Origin: Labilithrix sp.
GTDB lineage: Bacteria > Myxococcota_A > Polyangia > Polyangiales > Polyangiaceae
Assembly: GCA_019637225.1 (NCBI GenBank)
Contig: JAHBWC010000028.1
Location: forward strand, 1 to 64,000
DNA length: 64,000 bases
Direction of reading: 5' to 3'
Shown: piece after piece, positions 33,475-41,871 of the stretch
Numbering within the stretch: the stretch's first letter is position 1
Layout: every line of letters starts with the position of its first letter
Notes under the pieces: generated by a model
The model's database searches: none
Told to the model about the DNA's origin: nothing
What the model saw: the letters and a program-made list of their open reading frames with translations, nothing else
Translations under genes and position numbers: made by a program

Positions 33475-34352
33475 CCGCGCACGCGCCCTCCCCCGCGACG
33501 GTCGAGAGCGAGAGCGACCTCGAGTCGCTCGTTCGCGACATCGCGCGGCTCGAGGGCGTCGTCGAGGCGTGGCCCGACGAGCAGCAGCGCCTCGCCGTGA
33601 CGGCGCTGAAGAACGCGGTCGAGCGGCTCCACCGCGAAGCCTTGCGCCGGATGATCCGCAGTGTGAAGGTCTCGCCCGGAGGTCTCGCGGCGCTGAAGGA
33701 GGCCGCGGCCGATCCGATCGTCCTCTCGGTGCTCGAGTACCACGAGCTGCTCCGCGCGCCGCGCCCGTCGATCGAGGACCGCGTGCGGACGGCGCTCGCC
33801 GAGGTCCGGCCTTCCCTCGAAGCGCATCAGGGAGACGTCTCGCTCGCACAGGTGCGCGGGGACGTCGTCGAGGTCACGCTCCACGGCACGTGCGTCAACT
33901 GCCCGTCCTCCACCATCACGCTCACCGACGGCATCGAGGAGGCCATCAAGCGGCACTGCCCGGAGATCCGGAGCGTCGTCGCCGTGAGCTCTCCGGCGGA
34001 GGAGCGCTCGAACCTCGTCCAGCTCAAGAGCCCGTTCGGCAAGAAGCGCTGGGCGCGTGCCGCGCTAGTCTCCGACGTGCCGGACGGCGACGTCCTCGGC
34101 GTCAGCGTCGAGGGGCGCGCGGTGCTGCTCTCGCGCAAGGGAGGCTCGGTGCGCGCCTACCGCAACGCGTGCGCCCACCTCGGGATGCCGCTCGACGACG
34201 GGAGCATCGACGGCGACGTCTTGACCTGCGACTACCACGGCTTCCAGTACCTGCTCGCCACCGGCGAGTGCCTGACCGCCCCGGAGGTGCAGCTCCAGGG
34301 CTTCGCCGTGCGGATCGAAGCCGGCGCCGTCCTCGTGAGGATCGACGACTGA
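33471..34352 (+). CDS. hucE: NifU-Rieske fusion electron carrier (HucE-like)
   Basis: The 293-residue soluble protein has three parts: a helical N-terminus (1-95), a NifU-like C-terminal-type domain with HGTCVNCPSS (Cys141, Cys144) and a Rieske domain with CAHLGMPL (Cys234, His236) and CDYHGFQY (Cys253, His256). All Rieske 2Fe-2S ligands are present. This combination is what I recall as HucE in mycobacterial Huc loci, proposed to accept electrons from the hydrogenase. It would carry them toward the respiratory chain. The gene overlaps its neighbours at both ends (ATGA, TGATG), so the product is made in step with the small membrane proteins. Confidence 0.9.
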   Translation: MTAHAPSPATVESESDLESLVRDIARLEGVVEAWPDEQQRLAVTALKNAVERLHREALRRMIRSVKVSPGGLAALKEAAADPIVLSVLEYHELLRAPRPSIEDRVRTALAEVRPSLEAHQGDVSLAQVRGDVVEVTLHGTCVNCPSSTITLTDGIEEAIKRHCPEIRSVVAVSSPAEERSNLVQLKSPFGKKRWARAALVSDVPDGDVLGVSVEGRAVLLSRKGGSVRAYRNACAHLGMPLDDGSIDGDVLTCDYHGFQYLLATGECLTAPEVQLQGFAVRIEAGAVLVRIDD

Positions 34353-35560
34353 TGCGGGCTTCGCTGTCGGTGCCGATGAGCCAGCGCGCGGCGTCGCCGG
34401 GAGGCGCGCCGCCTCCGCTCCTCGCGCGACGCGGCGCGGACGTGATCCTCGGCGAGAGCGCGCTCGGCGCCTCGGTGGCGCCGTCGCGGACGACGATGTT
34501 CGGCCCGCGCGGCGCCCACCTGTTCGGCGATGACGGTCCGCTCTGGGTCTGCGACACCGGCCATCACCGCCTGCTCGGCTTCGCGAAGGCGCCGAGCGCG
34601 GACGGCGCGCCGGCCGACTGGGTGATCGGCCAGCCGTCGTTCGCGTCCGAGGGCCGGAACGGCAAGGGACCGACGAGCGCGAGCACGGTCAACGTCCCCA
34701 CCGGGATCGCGCCCGTCGGCGACGGCTTCGCGGTCGCCGACGCCTGGAACAACCGCGTCCTCGTGTGGCGGACGATGCCCGCGGGCGACGGCGTCCCCGC
34801 GGATCTCGTCCTCGGCCAGGCCGATTTCACGGGCGACGCGCCGAACCGCGGGCTCGCGGCGCCGGCCGCCGACACGCTGCACTGGCCGAGCGCGGTCCTC
34901 GTCGTCGGCGGCGCGCTCGTCGTCGCGGACACGGGCAACCGTCGCCTCCTCGTCTGGGATCGCCTCCCCGACGCCCACGGCGCGCCGGCCGATCGCGTGC
35001 TCGGTCAGCCCGACTTCGCGTCGCGCAGCGACAACGGCGGCGGTGACGCCACGGCGGCGAGCTTCCGCTGGCCGCACGCGCTCGTCTGGCAAGACGGCCT
35101 CTTCGTCGTGGCGGACGCCGGCAACAGCCGCCTGCTCGTCTTCCGCGGGCTACCGCGGCACGGCGGCGAGCCTGCGATCGCGATCGTCGGGCAAGAGCGC
35201 GCGACCGATACGGACCACAACCAGGGGCGCTACTGGCCGACGGCGTCCTCGCTCAACATGCCCTACGGCGTCGCCGGCGCAGGCGACGGCGAGCTGGTCG
35301 TCTGCGACACCGCGAGCTCGCGGGTGCTCGGCTTCTCCGATCTCCTCGCGAGCGGCGGCCGACACGCGCGACGGCTCTCGGCGCAGCCGAGCTTCGAGAC
35401 CAAGGGCGACAACCGCTGGTCGATGCCCGCGCGCGACAGCGTCTGCTGGCCCTACGGCGTCCAGGTGCACCGGCGCGTCGATGGGCGACGCCTGGCCGTC
35501 ATCGCCGACTCGGGCAACAACCGCGTCCTCCTGTGGGAGCTCGAGGAGAGCCGCCGATGA
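34352..35560 (+). CDS. NHL-repeat beta-propeller protein
   Basis: The 402-residue protein starts at ATG 34352, one base overlapping the NifU-Rieske stop. Six repeats with an Asp-x-Gly-Asn/His-x-Arg core are visible (CDTGHHRLLGF, VADAWNNRVLVW, VADTGNRRLLVW, VADAGNSRLLVF, CDTASSRVLGF, IADSGNNRVLLW). This predicts a six-bladed propeller. There is no clear signal peptide. NHL proteins accompany group 2a and related hydrogenases in actinobacterial loci, by my recollection, and may form a docking platform; there is no catalytic motif. The hypF gene begins within its stop codon (ATGA), so structural and maturation genes are one transcription unit. Confidence 0.85.
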   Translation: MRASLSVPMSQRAASPGGAPPPLLARRGADVILGESALGASVAPSRTTMFGPRGAHLFGDDGPLWVCDTGHHRLLGFAKAPSADGAPADWVIGQPSFASEGRNGKGPTSASTVNVPTGIAPVGDGFAVADAWNNRVLVWRTMPAGDGVPADLVLGQADFTGDAPNRGLAAPAADTLHWPSAVLVVGGALVVADTGNRRLLVWDRLPDAHGAPADRVLGQPDFASRSDNGGGDATAASFRWPHALVWQDGLFVVADAGNSRLLVFRGLPRHGGEPAIAIVGQERATDTDHNQGRYWPTASSLNMPYGVAGAGDGELVVCDTASSRVLGFSDLLASGGRHARRLSAQPSFETKGDNRWSMPARDSVCWPYGVQVHRRVDGRRLAVIADSGNNRVLLWELEESRR

Positions 35561-37953
35561 CCGAGCTCGTCGCCGAGACGATCCGCGTGCGCGGCACCGT
35601 GCAGGGCGTCGGCTTCCGCCCGACGGTCGCGCGGCTCGCCCGACGGCTCGGACTCCGCGGCAGCGTACGCAACGACGGCAGCGGCGTGACGATCGAGCTC
35701 ACCGGTGACGCGGGCTCGATCGACGACTTCGTCGCGCGGCTCGCGCTCGAGCGCCCGCCGCTCGCGATCATCGACGCGATCGAGCGTCAGGGACGCGCGC
35801 CCGGGCCTCTCGAGGACGGCTTCCGCATCGACGACAGCCGCTCGACCGCGCCGGCGACGGGCATCGCCGCCGACGCCGCGAGCTGCGACGCGTGCGTGGC
35901 GGAGACGAAGGATCCGTTCGCACGCCGCTACCGCTACCCGTTCACCAACTGCACCCACTGCGGACCGCGCCTGTCGATCACGCGGGCCATCCCGTACGAC
36001 CGAGGCCACACCAGCATGGCCGCGTTCGCGATGTGCGACGACTGCCGGCGCGAGTACGAGGACGAGGACGATCGGCGCTACCACGCGCAGCCGCTCGCCT
36101 GCCACGCGTGTGGCCCTCGCGTCACGCTCTCCCGCGCCGACGGCCGCGCCGTCGAGGCGACGATGTTCTCGATGATGGACGCGACCGACGCGGTCTGCAC
36201 GCTGCTCCGCCGCGGCGAGATCGTCGCGATCAAGGGGATCGGCGGCTACCACCTCGCGTGCGACGCGACGATCGACGCGGCGGTGAGCCGACTCCGCGTG
36301 CAAAAGCAGCGCGACGCCAAGCCCTTCGCGATGATGGCGCGCGATCTCGACGTCCTCCGGCGCTACGCGTCGCCGACGCCGCTCGAGGAGGAGACGCTGA
36401 GGAGCCCGGCGCGCCCGATCGTCCTCCTGCGGCGCGGTGAGGCCGCCGTCGCCGACGAGGTGGCGCCGGGGCAGAGCCTCGTCGGCTTCATGCTGCCGTA
36501 CACGCCGCTCCACCACCTCGTGCTGGCGCGGAGCGATCGCCCCATCGTCCTCACGAGCGGCAACGTCGCCGACGAGCCGCAGGTGATCGACGACGCCGAG
36601 GCCAAGGCCAAGCTCTCCGCGATGGCGGACTACTTCCTCGTGCACGATCGCGCGATCGTCCAGCGCGTCGACGACTCGGTGGTGAAGGTGATCGCCGGCG
36701 TGCCCACGGTGCTCCGTCGCGGGCGCGGCTACGCCCCGCAGGCGCGGCCGCTCCCGCCGGGGCTCACGACGGCGCCGCCCGTCCTCGCGGCGGGGGCCGA
36801 CCTCAAGGGCTCGCTTTGCTTCACGGCGCGCGGCGAGGCCGTGCTCACGCAGCACCTCGGCGATCTCGGCAACGTTCGCTCGACGACCGCGTGGCGCGAG
36901 ACGCTCGAGCTCCATAGCGCGCTCGCAGGCCATCGCCCGGCCGCCGTCGCGATCGACGCGCACCCCGACTCGCGCGCGGCCGCGCTCGGCACGGAGATCG
37001 CGGAGCGTCACGGCGTGCCCGTCGTGCCCGTGCTCCACCACCACGCGCACGTGGCGGCATGCATGGTGGAGGCCGCCGTCCCCGACGGCGAGCGCGTGAT
37101 CGGCCTCGCGCTCGACGGCCTCGGCTGGGGCGAGGACGAGCTCTGGGGCGGCGAGGTCCTGATCGCCGACTACACCTCCGCCGAGCGCGTCGGGACGCTC
37201 AAGCCGGTCGCGCTCCTCGGCGGCGACGCGGCCGCGCGCGAGCCGTGGCGCTCGCTCTACGCGCACCTCATGGCCGAGATGGGCTGGGCCGAGCTCGCCA
37301 TGAACTTCGAGGACCTCGAGCTGGTGCGCTTCCTCGGCGCGAAGCCACGTGCAACGCTCGACGCGATGCTCGCGAGCGGGACCAACGCGCCGAAGGCGTC
37401 GTCGGCGGGGAGGCTCTTCGACGCGGTCGCCGCCGCGATCGGCGTTCGACGCGAGCGCGCGTCGTTCGAGGGGCAAGCCGCGATGGAGCTCGAGGCGCTC
37501 GTCTGCCCGGACGCGCTCGCGCACGAGGACGAGGAGCTCGCCTACCCGTTCGCCGTCCCGCGCCTCCGCGGCTCGAACCTGCCGTACATCGAGCCGCTCG
37601 CGATGTGGCGCGCCGTCCTCGGCGATCTCCTCCTCGGGACGCCGCCCGGCGTCATCGCGGCGCGCTTTCATCGCGGCTTCGCGCGCGCGCTCGTCCGGCT
37701 CACCGAGGTCGCGGCCGGCGGCACGGGCATCCGGCGCGTCGCGCTCACCGGCGGCGTCTTCCAGAACGCGATCCTCTCGGCGGAGGTCCGGCGTCGCCTG
37801 GAAGAGGCAGGGTACGAGGTGCTCGTCCACCGCGAGGTCCCGCCGAACGACGGCGGAATCGCGCTCGGCCAGGCGGCGATCGCCTCCGCACGATGGATCC
37901 GCGGGCTCGTGAACGAGCCCGCCGCGGCAACGAGGGACGAAGCATGTGCTTAG
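35557..37953 (+). CDS. hypF: Hydrogenase maturation carbamoyltransferase HypF
   Basis: The 798-residue protein starts at ATG 35557, overlapping the preceding stop; an upstream in-frame start at 35533 would lie within the propeller gene. Domains in order are an acylphosphatase domain (VRGTVQGVGFRPTVARL), two zinc-finger repeats (CDACVAET ... CTHCGPR, CDDCRREY ... CHACGPR), a YrdC-like domain and a Kae1-like domain with the HHHAH metal motif in VLHHHAHVAACM. HypF uses carbamoyl phosphate and ATP to carbamoylate HypE, the source of the CN ligands. Full length compared with the usual 750-800. Its last codons overlap hypC. Confidence 0.96.
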   Translation: MTELVAETIRVRGTVQGVGFRPTVARLARRLGLRGSVRNDGSGVTIELTGDAGSIDDFVARLALERPPLAIIDAIERQGRAPGPLEDGFRIDDSRSTAPATGIAADAASCDACVAETKDPFARRYRYPFTNCTHCGPRLSITRAIPYDRGHTSMAAFAMCDDCRREYEDEDDRRYHAQPLACHACGPRVTLSRADGRAVEATMFSMMDATDAVCTLLRRGEIVAIKGIGGYHLACDATIDAAVSRLRVQKQRDAKPFAMMARDLDVLRRYASPTPLEEETLRSPARPIVLLRRGEAAVADEVAPGQSLVGFMLPYTPLHHLVLARSDRPIVLTSGNVADEPQVIDDAEAKAKLSAMADYFLVHDRAIVQRVDDSVVKVIAGVPTVLRRGRGYAPQARPLPPGLTTAPPVLAAGADLKGSLCFTARGEAVLTQHLGDLGNVRSTTAWRETLELHSALAGHRPAAVAIDAHPDSRAAALGTEIAERHGVPVVPVLHHHAHVAACMVEAAVPDGERVIGLALDGLGWGEDELWGGEVLIADYTSAERVGTLKPVALLGGDAAAREPWRSLYAHLMAEMGWAELAMNFEDLELVRFLGAKPRATLDAMLASGTNAPKASSAGRLFDAVAAAIGVRRERASFEGQAAMELEALVCPDALAHEDEELAYPFAVPRLRGSNLPYIEPLAMWRAVLGDLLLGTPPGVIAARFHRGFARALVRLTEVAAGGTGIRRVALTGGVFQNAILSAEVRRRLEEAGYEVLVHREVPPNDGGIALGQAAIASARWIRGLVNEPAAATRDEACA

Positions 37954-38225
37954 GAATTCCGGGTCAGATCGTCGAGCTGGTCGACGAGACGAAGAAGCTC
38001 GCGCTCGTCTCCGTCGGCGGCGTCAAGCGAACGGTGAACGTCGCCTGCATCGTCGACGACGCGCACCCCGCGTCGGGCCTCGTCGGGACGTGGGTCCTCG
38101 TCCACGTCGGCTTCGCGATGAGCCGCATCGACGCGGCCGAGGCGGAGAAGACACTCGCGCTCCTCGAGGAGCTCGGTGAGGTGCAGGCGGAGCTCCAAGC
38201 GATGGCAGACGGAGAACGGGCATGA
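37944..38225 (+). CDS. hypC: Hydrogenase assembly chaperone HypC
   Basis: The 93-residue protein begins MCLGIPGQIVEL, the invariant HypC/HybG start in which Cys2 binds the Fe(CN)2CO unit. Length is typical (70-95). It carries the iron with HypD and delivers it to the large subunit. The ATG lies within the end of hypF, a ten-base overlap, and its stop overlaps the hypD ATG (ATGA), so stoichiometric synthesis is likely. Confidence 0.95.
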   Translation: MCLGIPGQIVELVDETKKLALVSVGGVKRTVNVACIVDDAHPASGLVGTWVLVHVGFAMSRIDAAEAEKTLALLEELGEVQAELQAMADGERA

Positions 38226-39379
38226 AATTCGTCGACGAGTTCCGCGATCCGACCCACGCCGCCGCGCTCGTTCGCGAGATCGGCGAGCGCGTGGCGACGC
38301 TCGGCCGCTCGCCGAGCCGGCCGCTCAAGATCATGGAGGTGTGCGGCGGCCACACCCACTCGATCTTCAAGTACGGCATCGAGCAGATGCTGCCGCCGTC
38401 GATCGAGCTGGTCCACGGGCCCGGCTGCCCGGTCTGCGTGCTGCCCGTCGGGCGCGTCGACGACGCGGTGAAGATCGCCGAGACGCCGGGGGTGCTGTTC
38501 GCGACGTACGGCGACGCGATACGCGTCCCCGGCTCGCGCGGGAGCCTGCTCGACGCCAAGGCGAAGGGCGCCGACGTGCGGACGGTCTACTCGCCGCTCG
38601 ACTCGCTCGCGCTCGCGCGAAAAAACCCGGACAAGCGCGTCGTCTTCTTCGGGCTCGGCTTCGAGACGACCGCGCCGTCGACCGCGCTCACCGTGCTCGA
38701 GGCCGAGGCGTCGGGCGTCGACAACTACTTCGTCTTCTCGAACCACATCACGATCCTCCCGACGATCAAGGCGATCCTCGACGCGCCGGATCTCTCGATC
38801 GACGGCTTCATCGGCCCCGGTCACGTGACGATGGTGATCGGCGTCGCGGCCTACGGCTTCATCGCCGACACGTACGGCAAGCCGTTCGTCATCGCCGGCT
38901 TCGAGCCGCTCGACGTCCTCCAGTCGCTGGCGATGGTCGTGGAGCAGATCGCGCGCGGCGAAGCGAAGATCGAAAACCAGTACCGCCGCGTCGTCCGCGA
39001 GGGCGGTAACGCGGTGGCGCAAGACGCCATCGAGCGCGTCTTCGAGCTGCGACCTCACTTCGAGTGGCGCGGGCTCGGGACGATCGAGCACTCGGGCCTC
39101 ACGTTCCGCGAGCCGTACGCGCGCTTCGACGCGGAGAAGGCCTTCGCGATCCGCACGGTCCCGGTGGCCGATCCGGAGCAGTGCCAGTGCGGCGACGTCC
39201 TCAAGGGCGTGATCAAGCCGTGGGAGTGCAAGGTCTTCGGGACCGCGTGCACGCCGGCCGTGCCCATCGGCGCCTGCATGGTCTCCTCGGAGGGCGCGTG
39301 CGCGGCGTACTACCAGTACGGCCGCGTCTCGACGAGCGCGCGCGCCGAGGCCCGCCGCGAGCTCAAGGTAGTTCGATGA
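38222..39379 (+). CDS. hypD: Hydrogenase Fe-ligand assembly protein HypD
   Basis: The 385-residue protein contains the signature motifs: CGGHTHSIFKYGI near residue 41, GPGCPVCVLP near 66 and the C-terminal [4Fe-4S] Cys set in QCQCGDVLKGVIKPWECKV and TACTPAVPIGACM. HypD is the scaffold on which CN and CO ligands are attached to iron with HypC. Cytoplasmic. The last bases overlap the hypE ATG. The length is standard, so the gene looks intact. Confidence 0.96.
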   Translation: MKFVDEFRDPTHAAALVREIGERVATLGRSPSRPLKIMEVCGGHTHSIFKYGIEQMLPPSIELVHGPGCPVCVLPVGRVDDAVKIAETPGVLFATYGDAIRVPGSRGSLLDAKAKGADVRTVYSPLDSLALARKNPDKRVVFFGLGFETTAPSTALTVLEAEASGVDNYFVFSNHITILPTIKAILDAPDLSIDGFIGPGHVTMVIGVAAYGFIADTYGKPFVIAGFEPLDVLQSLAMVVEQIARGEAKIENQYRRVVREGGNAVAQDAIERVFELRPHFEWRGLGTIEHSGLTFREPYARFDAEKAFAIRTVPVADPEQCQCGDVLKGVIKPWECKVFGTACTPAVPIGACMVSSEGACAAYYQYGRVSTSARAEARRELKVVR

Positions 39380-40500
39380 CGGGACGCGCGTCGAACGGGA
39401 TGCTCGCGCCGACCACCCCGCGCGCCGGCGAGCCGCTCCTCTCGCGCGTCGAGAGGGTGCGCCGGCGCGAGGGGCGCGTCCGGACGGAGCACGTCACGCT
39501 CGCGCACGGCGGCGGCGGCAAGGCGATGCGCGACCTCATCGACGACGTCATCCTCGGCGAGCTCGGTCAGCGCGATCACGGCGAGCTCGAGGACCAGGCC
39601 CGCACACCGCTCGAGGAGCTCTCCTCCCGGGGCGACCGCCTCGCGTTCACGACCGACTCGTACGTCGTCACCCCGCTGTTCTTTCCCGGCGGAGACATCG
39701 GCAGGCTCGCGGTCAACGGCACTGTGAACGATCTGGCCGTCTCCGGCGCGATTCCCCTTCACCTCTCGCTCGGGCTCATCCTCGAGGAAGGGCTGCCGAT
39801 CGACGATCTCCGGAGGGTGATGCGGAGCGTCCGCGCCGCGGCCGAGATCGCCCGCGTGAGGATCGTGACCGGCGACACGAAGGTCGTCGCCCGCGGGGCC
39901 GCCGACAAGCTGTTCATCAACACGTCGGGGGTCGGCGTCATGCGCCGCGGCATCAGCCCGAGCATCCGCGGCGCCTGCCCCGGCGACTACGTGATCACCA
40001 ACGGCTTCATCGGCGACCACGGCGCCGCGATCCTCGCGGCCCGCGGCGAGCTCGCGCTCGAGACGACGGTCGAGAGCGACACGCGCGCGCTCGGCGGCCT
40101 CATCGGCGAGCTGGTCGGGGCGTGCGAGGTCCACGCGATGCGCGACGCGACGCGCGGCGGCCTGGCGACCGTCCTGAACGAGCTCGCCCTCGGCTCCGAC
40201 GTCCACGTCTACGTCGACGAGCGCGCCGTCCCGGTGCGCGACGAGGTGCGCGGCATGTGCGAGCTCCTCGGGCTCGATCCGCTGTACCTGGCCAACGAAG
40301 GCAACGTCGTGTTCGTCGTCGCGGAGGACAGCGTCACGCGCGCGATGGAGCTCCTCCGCGCGCATCCGCACGGCGCGGGCGCCGCCGTCCTCGGTCGCGT
40401 CAGCGCGTCCCCCGAAGGGATGGTGACGCTTCGGACGCAGCTCGGCGGCGAGCGCGTCCTCGACATGCTGGTCGGCGATCAGCTCCCGAGGATCTGCTGA
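39376..40500 (+). CDS. hypE: Hydrogenase cyanide-forming protein HypE
   Basis: The 374-residue protein starts at ATG 39376, overlapping hypD (ATGA). It has an N-terminal extension of about 30 residues before the conserved LAHGGGGKAM. The PurM-like ATPase features include FTTDSYVVTP and TGDTKVV. The C-terminus ends PRIC, whose Cys is carbamoylated by HypF and dehydrated to thiocyanate. This gives the CN ligands. All parts of a functional HypE are present. The hypA ATG is two bases after its stop. Confidence 0.95.
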   Translation: MTGRASNGMLAPTTPRAGEPLLSRVERVRRREGRVRTEHVTLAHGGGGKAMRDLIDDVILGELGQRDHGELEDQARTPLEELSSRGDRLAFTTDSYVVTPLFFPGGDIGRLAVNGTVNDLAVSGAIPLHLSLGLILEEGLPIDDLRRVMRSVRAAAEIARVRIVTGDTKVVARGAADKLFINTSGVGVMRRGISPSIRGACPGDYVITNGFIGDHGAAILAARGELALETTVESDTRALGGLIGELVGACEVHAMRDATRGGLATVLNELALGSDVHVYVDERAVPVRDEVRGMCELLGLDPLYLANEGNVVFVVAEDSVTRAMELLRAHPHGAGAAVLGRVSASPEGMVTLRTQLGGERVLDMLVGDQLPRIC

Positions 40501-40502
40501 GC

Positions 40503-40853
40503 ATGCACGAGCTCGGCATCACGCGGAGCATCGTGGCGATCGCGGCGGAGAGCGCGGGCGGTCTTCGCGTCAAGCGGGTCATCGTCGCCATCGGGGAGCT
40601 GTCGGGGATCGACGCGGACGCCGTCCGCTTCTGCTTCGACATCTGCGCGAAGGGCACCGTCGTGGAGTCGGCGAAGCTCGAGATCGAGCGCGTCCCCGGC
40701 CGAGGGCGGTGCGCCGCGTGTGAGCTCGAGGCCGCGCTGACGACGCCGTACGGCGCGTGCGCGGCGTGCAACGCGCCGCTCCGCGTGATCGGCGGCGAAG
40801 AGCTGAAGGTCAAGGCGATGGAGGTCGACGATGTGCGTGACATGCGGGTGTAG
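40503..40853 (+). CDS. hypA: Hydrogenase nickel chaperone HypA
   Basis: The 116-residue protein begins MHELGIT, matching the usual MHE N-terminus in which His2 binds Ni. Two CxxC pairs (RCAACE and ACAACNAP) form the zinc site. It delivers nickel to the large subunit with HypB. Its end overlaps hypB by 23 bases, in a different frame. Length is typical for the family (about 113-118). Confidence 0.94.
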   Translation: MHELGITRSIVAIAAESAGGLRVKRVIVAIGELSGIDADAVRFCFDICAKGTVVESAKLEIERVPGRGRCAACELEAALTTPYGACAACNAPLRVIGGEELKVKAMEVDDVRDMRV

Positions 40854-41748
40854 CTCGGACGACGTGCGGATCTCCGGCGGCGCGCACGCCGGCGAGCACG
40901 AGCACGTGCTGCCCGACGGGACCGTCGTGCGCCACGCGCACCACGAGCACGCGCACGCGCATTCGCACGACCACGCGCATTCGGGCGACCATGACCACGA
41001 CCACGACCACGACCACGACCATTCGCACGGGCACGGGCACGGGCACGGGCACGGGCACGGGGAGGAGCCGGCGGACCGCGGACGCGGGATCGTCGAGCTC
41101 GAGGCGGAGATCCTCGCGAAGAACGACCTCACGGCCGCGCAGAACCGCGGCTGGCTCGGGGTCCGCGGGATCGTCTGCGTCAACCTGATGAGCGCGCCCG
41201 GCGCGGGCAAGACGACGCTCCTCGCGCGACTGATCCGCGAGGCCGGCGTGCCGGTCTCGGTCATCGAAGGCGATCAAGAGACGGAGAACGACGCGCGCCG
41301 CATCCGCGAGGCCGGCGCCCCCGCCATCCAGATCAACACCGGAAAGGGCTGCCACCTCGAGGCGAACATGATCGCCACGGGTCTCCGCGAGCTCGCGCCG
41401 AAGCCCGGCTCGCTCGTGGTCGTCGAGAACGTCGGCAACCTCGTCTGTCCCGCCCTCTTCGACCTCGGCGAGACCGCGCGCGTCGTCATCCTGAGCGTCA
41501 CCGAGGGCGAGGACAAGCCGCTCAAGTACCCGCACATGTTCCGCGTCGCCGACCTCGTCCTGCTCTCGAAGGTCGACCTCCTGCCTCACCTCGCCTTCGA
41601 CAAGGCCGCCTGCATCGCGAACGTCCGCAAGGTCGCTCCCCGCGCCCAGATCCTCGAGCTCTCCGCGACCACCGGCGCCGGCATGACCGCCCTCGTGGCG
41701 TGGCTCACCTCGCTCCGCACGCGGCTCGAGGCGGATCGAACCGCGTAG
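40831..41748 (+). CDS. hypB: Hydrogenase nickel-insertion GTPase HypB with His-rich arm
   Basis: The 305-residue GTPase starts at ATG 40831 inside hypA (MCVTCGC, the CxxCGC high-affinity Ni site). Residues 20-75 are a striking His-rich arm: HAHHEHAHAHSHDHAHSGD followed by alternating Asp-His then Gly-His dipeptides, able to store nickel or zinc. The GTPase motifs are SAPGAGKTT, ENVGNLVCP and SKVDLLP. GTP hydrolysis drives Ni transfer to HypA and the hydrogenase. It ends the operon; a hairpin follows within the gap to the convergent lipoprotein gene. Confidence 0.95.
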   Translation: MCVTCGCSSDDVRISGGAHAGEHEHVLPDGTVVRHAHHEHAHAHSHDHAHSGDHDHDHDHDHDHSHGHGHGHGHGHGEEPADRGRGIVELEAEILAKNDLTAAQNRGWLGVRGIVCVNLMSAPGAGKTTLLARLIREAGVPVSVIEGDQETENDARRIREAGAPAIQINTGKGCHLEANMIATGLRELAPKPGSLVVVENVGNLVCPALFDLGETARVVILSVTEGEDKPLKYPHMFRVADLVLLSKVDLLPHLAFDKAACIANVRKVAPRAQILELSATTGAGMTALVAWLTSLRTRLEADRTA

Positions 41749-41824
41749 GAGTCCGCGAGCGGGTGCGCGCGTACGGCAAAGGGCCGCGCGTCTCGACTCG
41801 GGCGACCTCCCGGTGCCGCGGACG

Positions 41825-41848
41825 GCTGACCCAACGCTCGCGGTCAGC
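41825..41848. terminator. Hairpin downstream of hypB
   Basis: GCTGACC at 41825-41831 and GGTCAGC at 41842-41848 form a perfect seven-base stem with a ten-base loop, 77 bases after the hypB stop and 24 bases from the end of the convergent lipoprotein gene. There is no T-tract. It is a candidate terminator for the hydrogenase operon. Confidence 0.35.
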
Positions 41849-41871
41849 TCACCAAGCGCAGAGGGCGCTCG

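Noticed and set aside
40980-41065. His-rich segment as a zinc transporter or metallothionein gene
   Set aside because: It is in frame with the HypB GTPase motifs and the CxxCGC start, so it is the known metal-binding arm of HypB.
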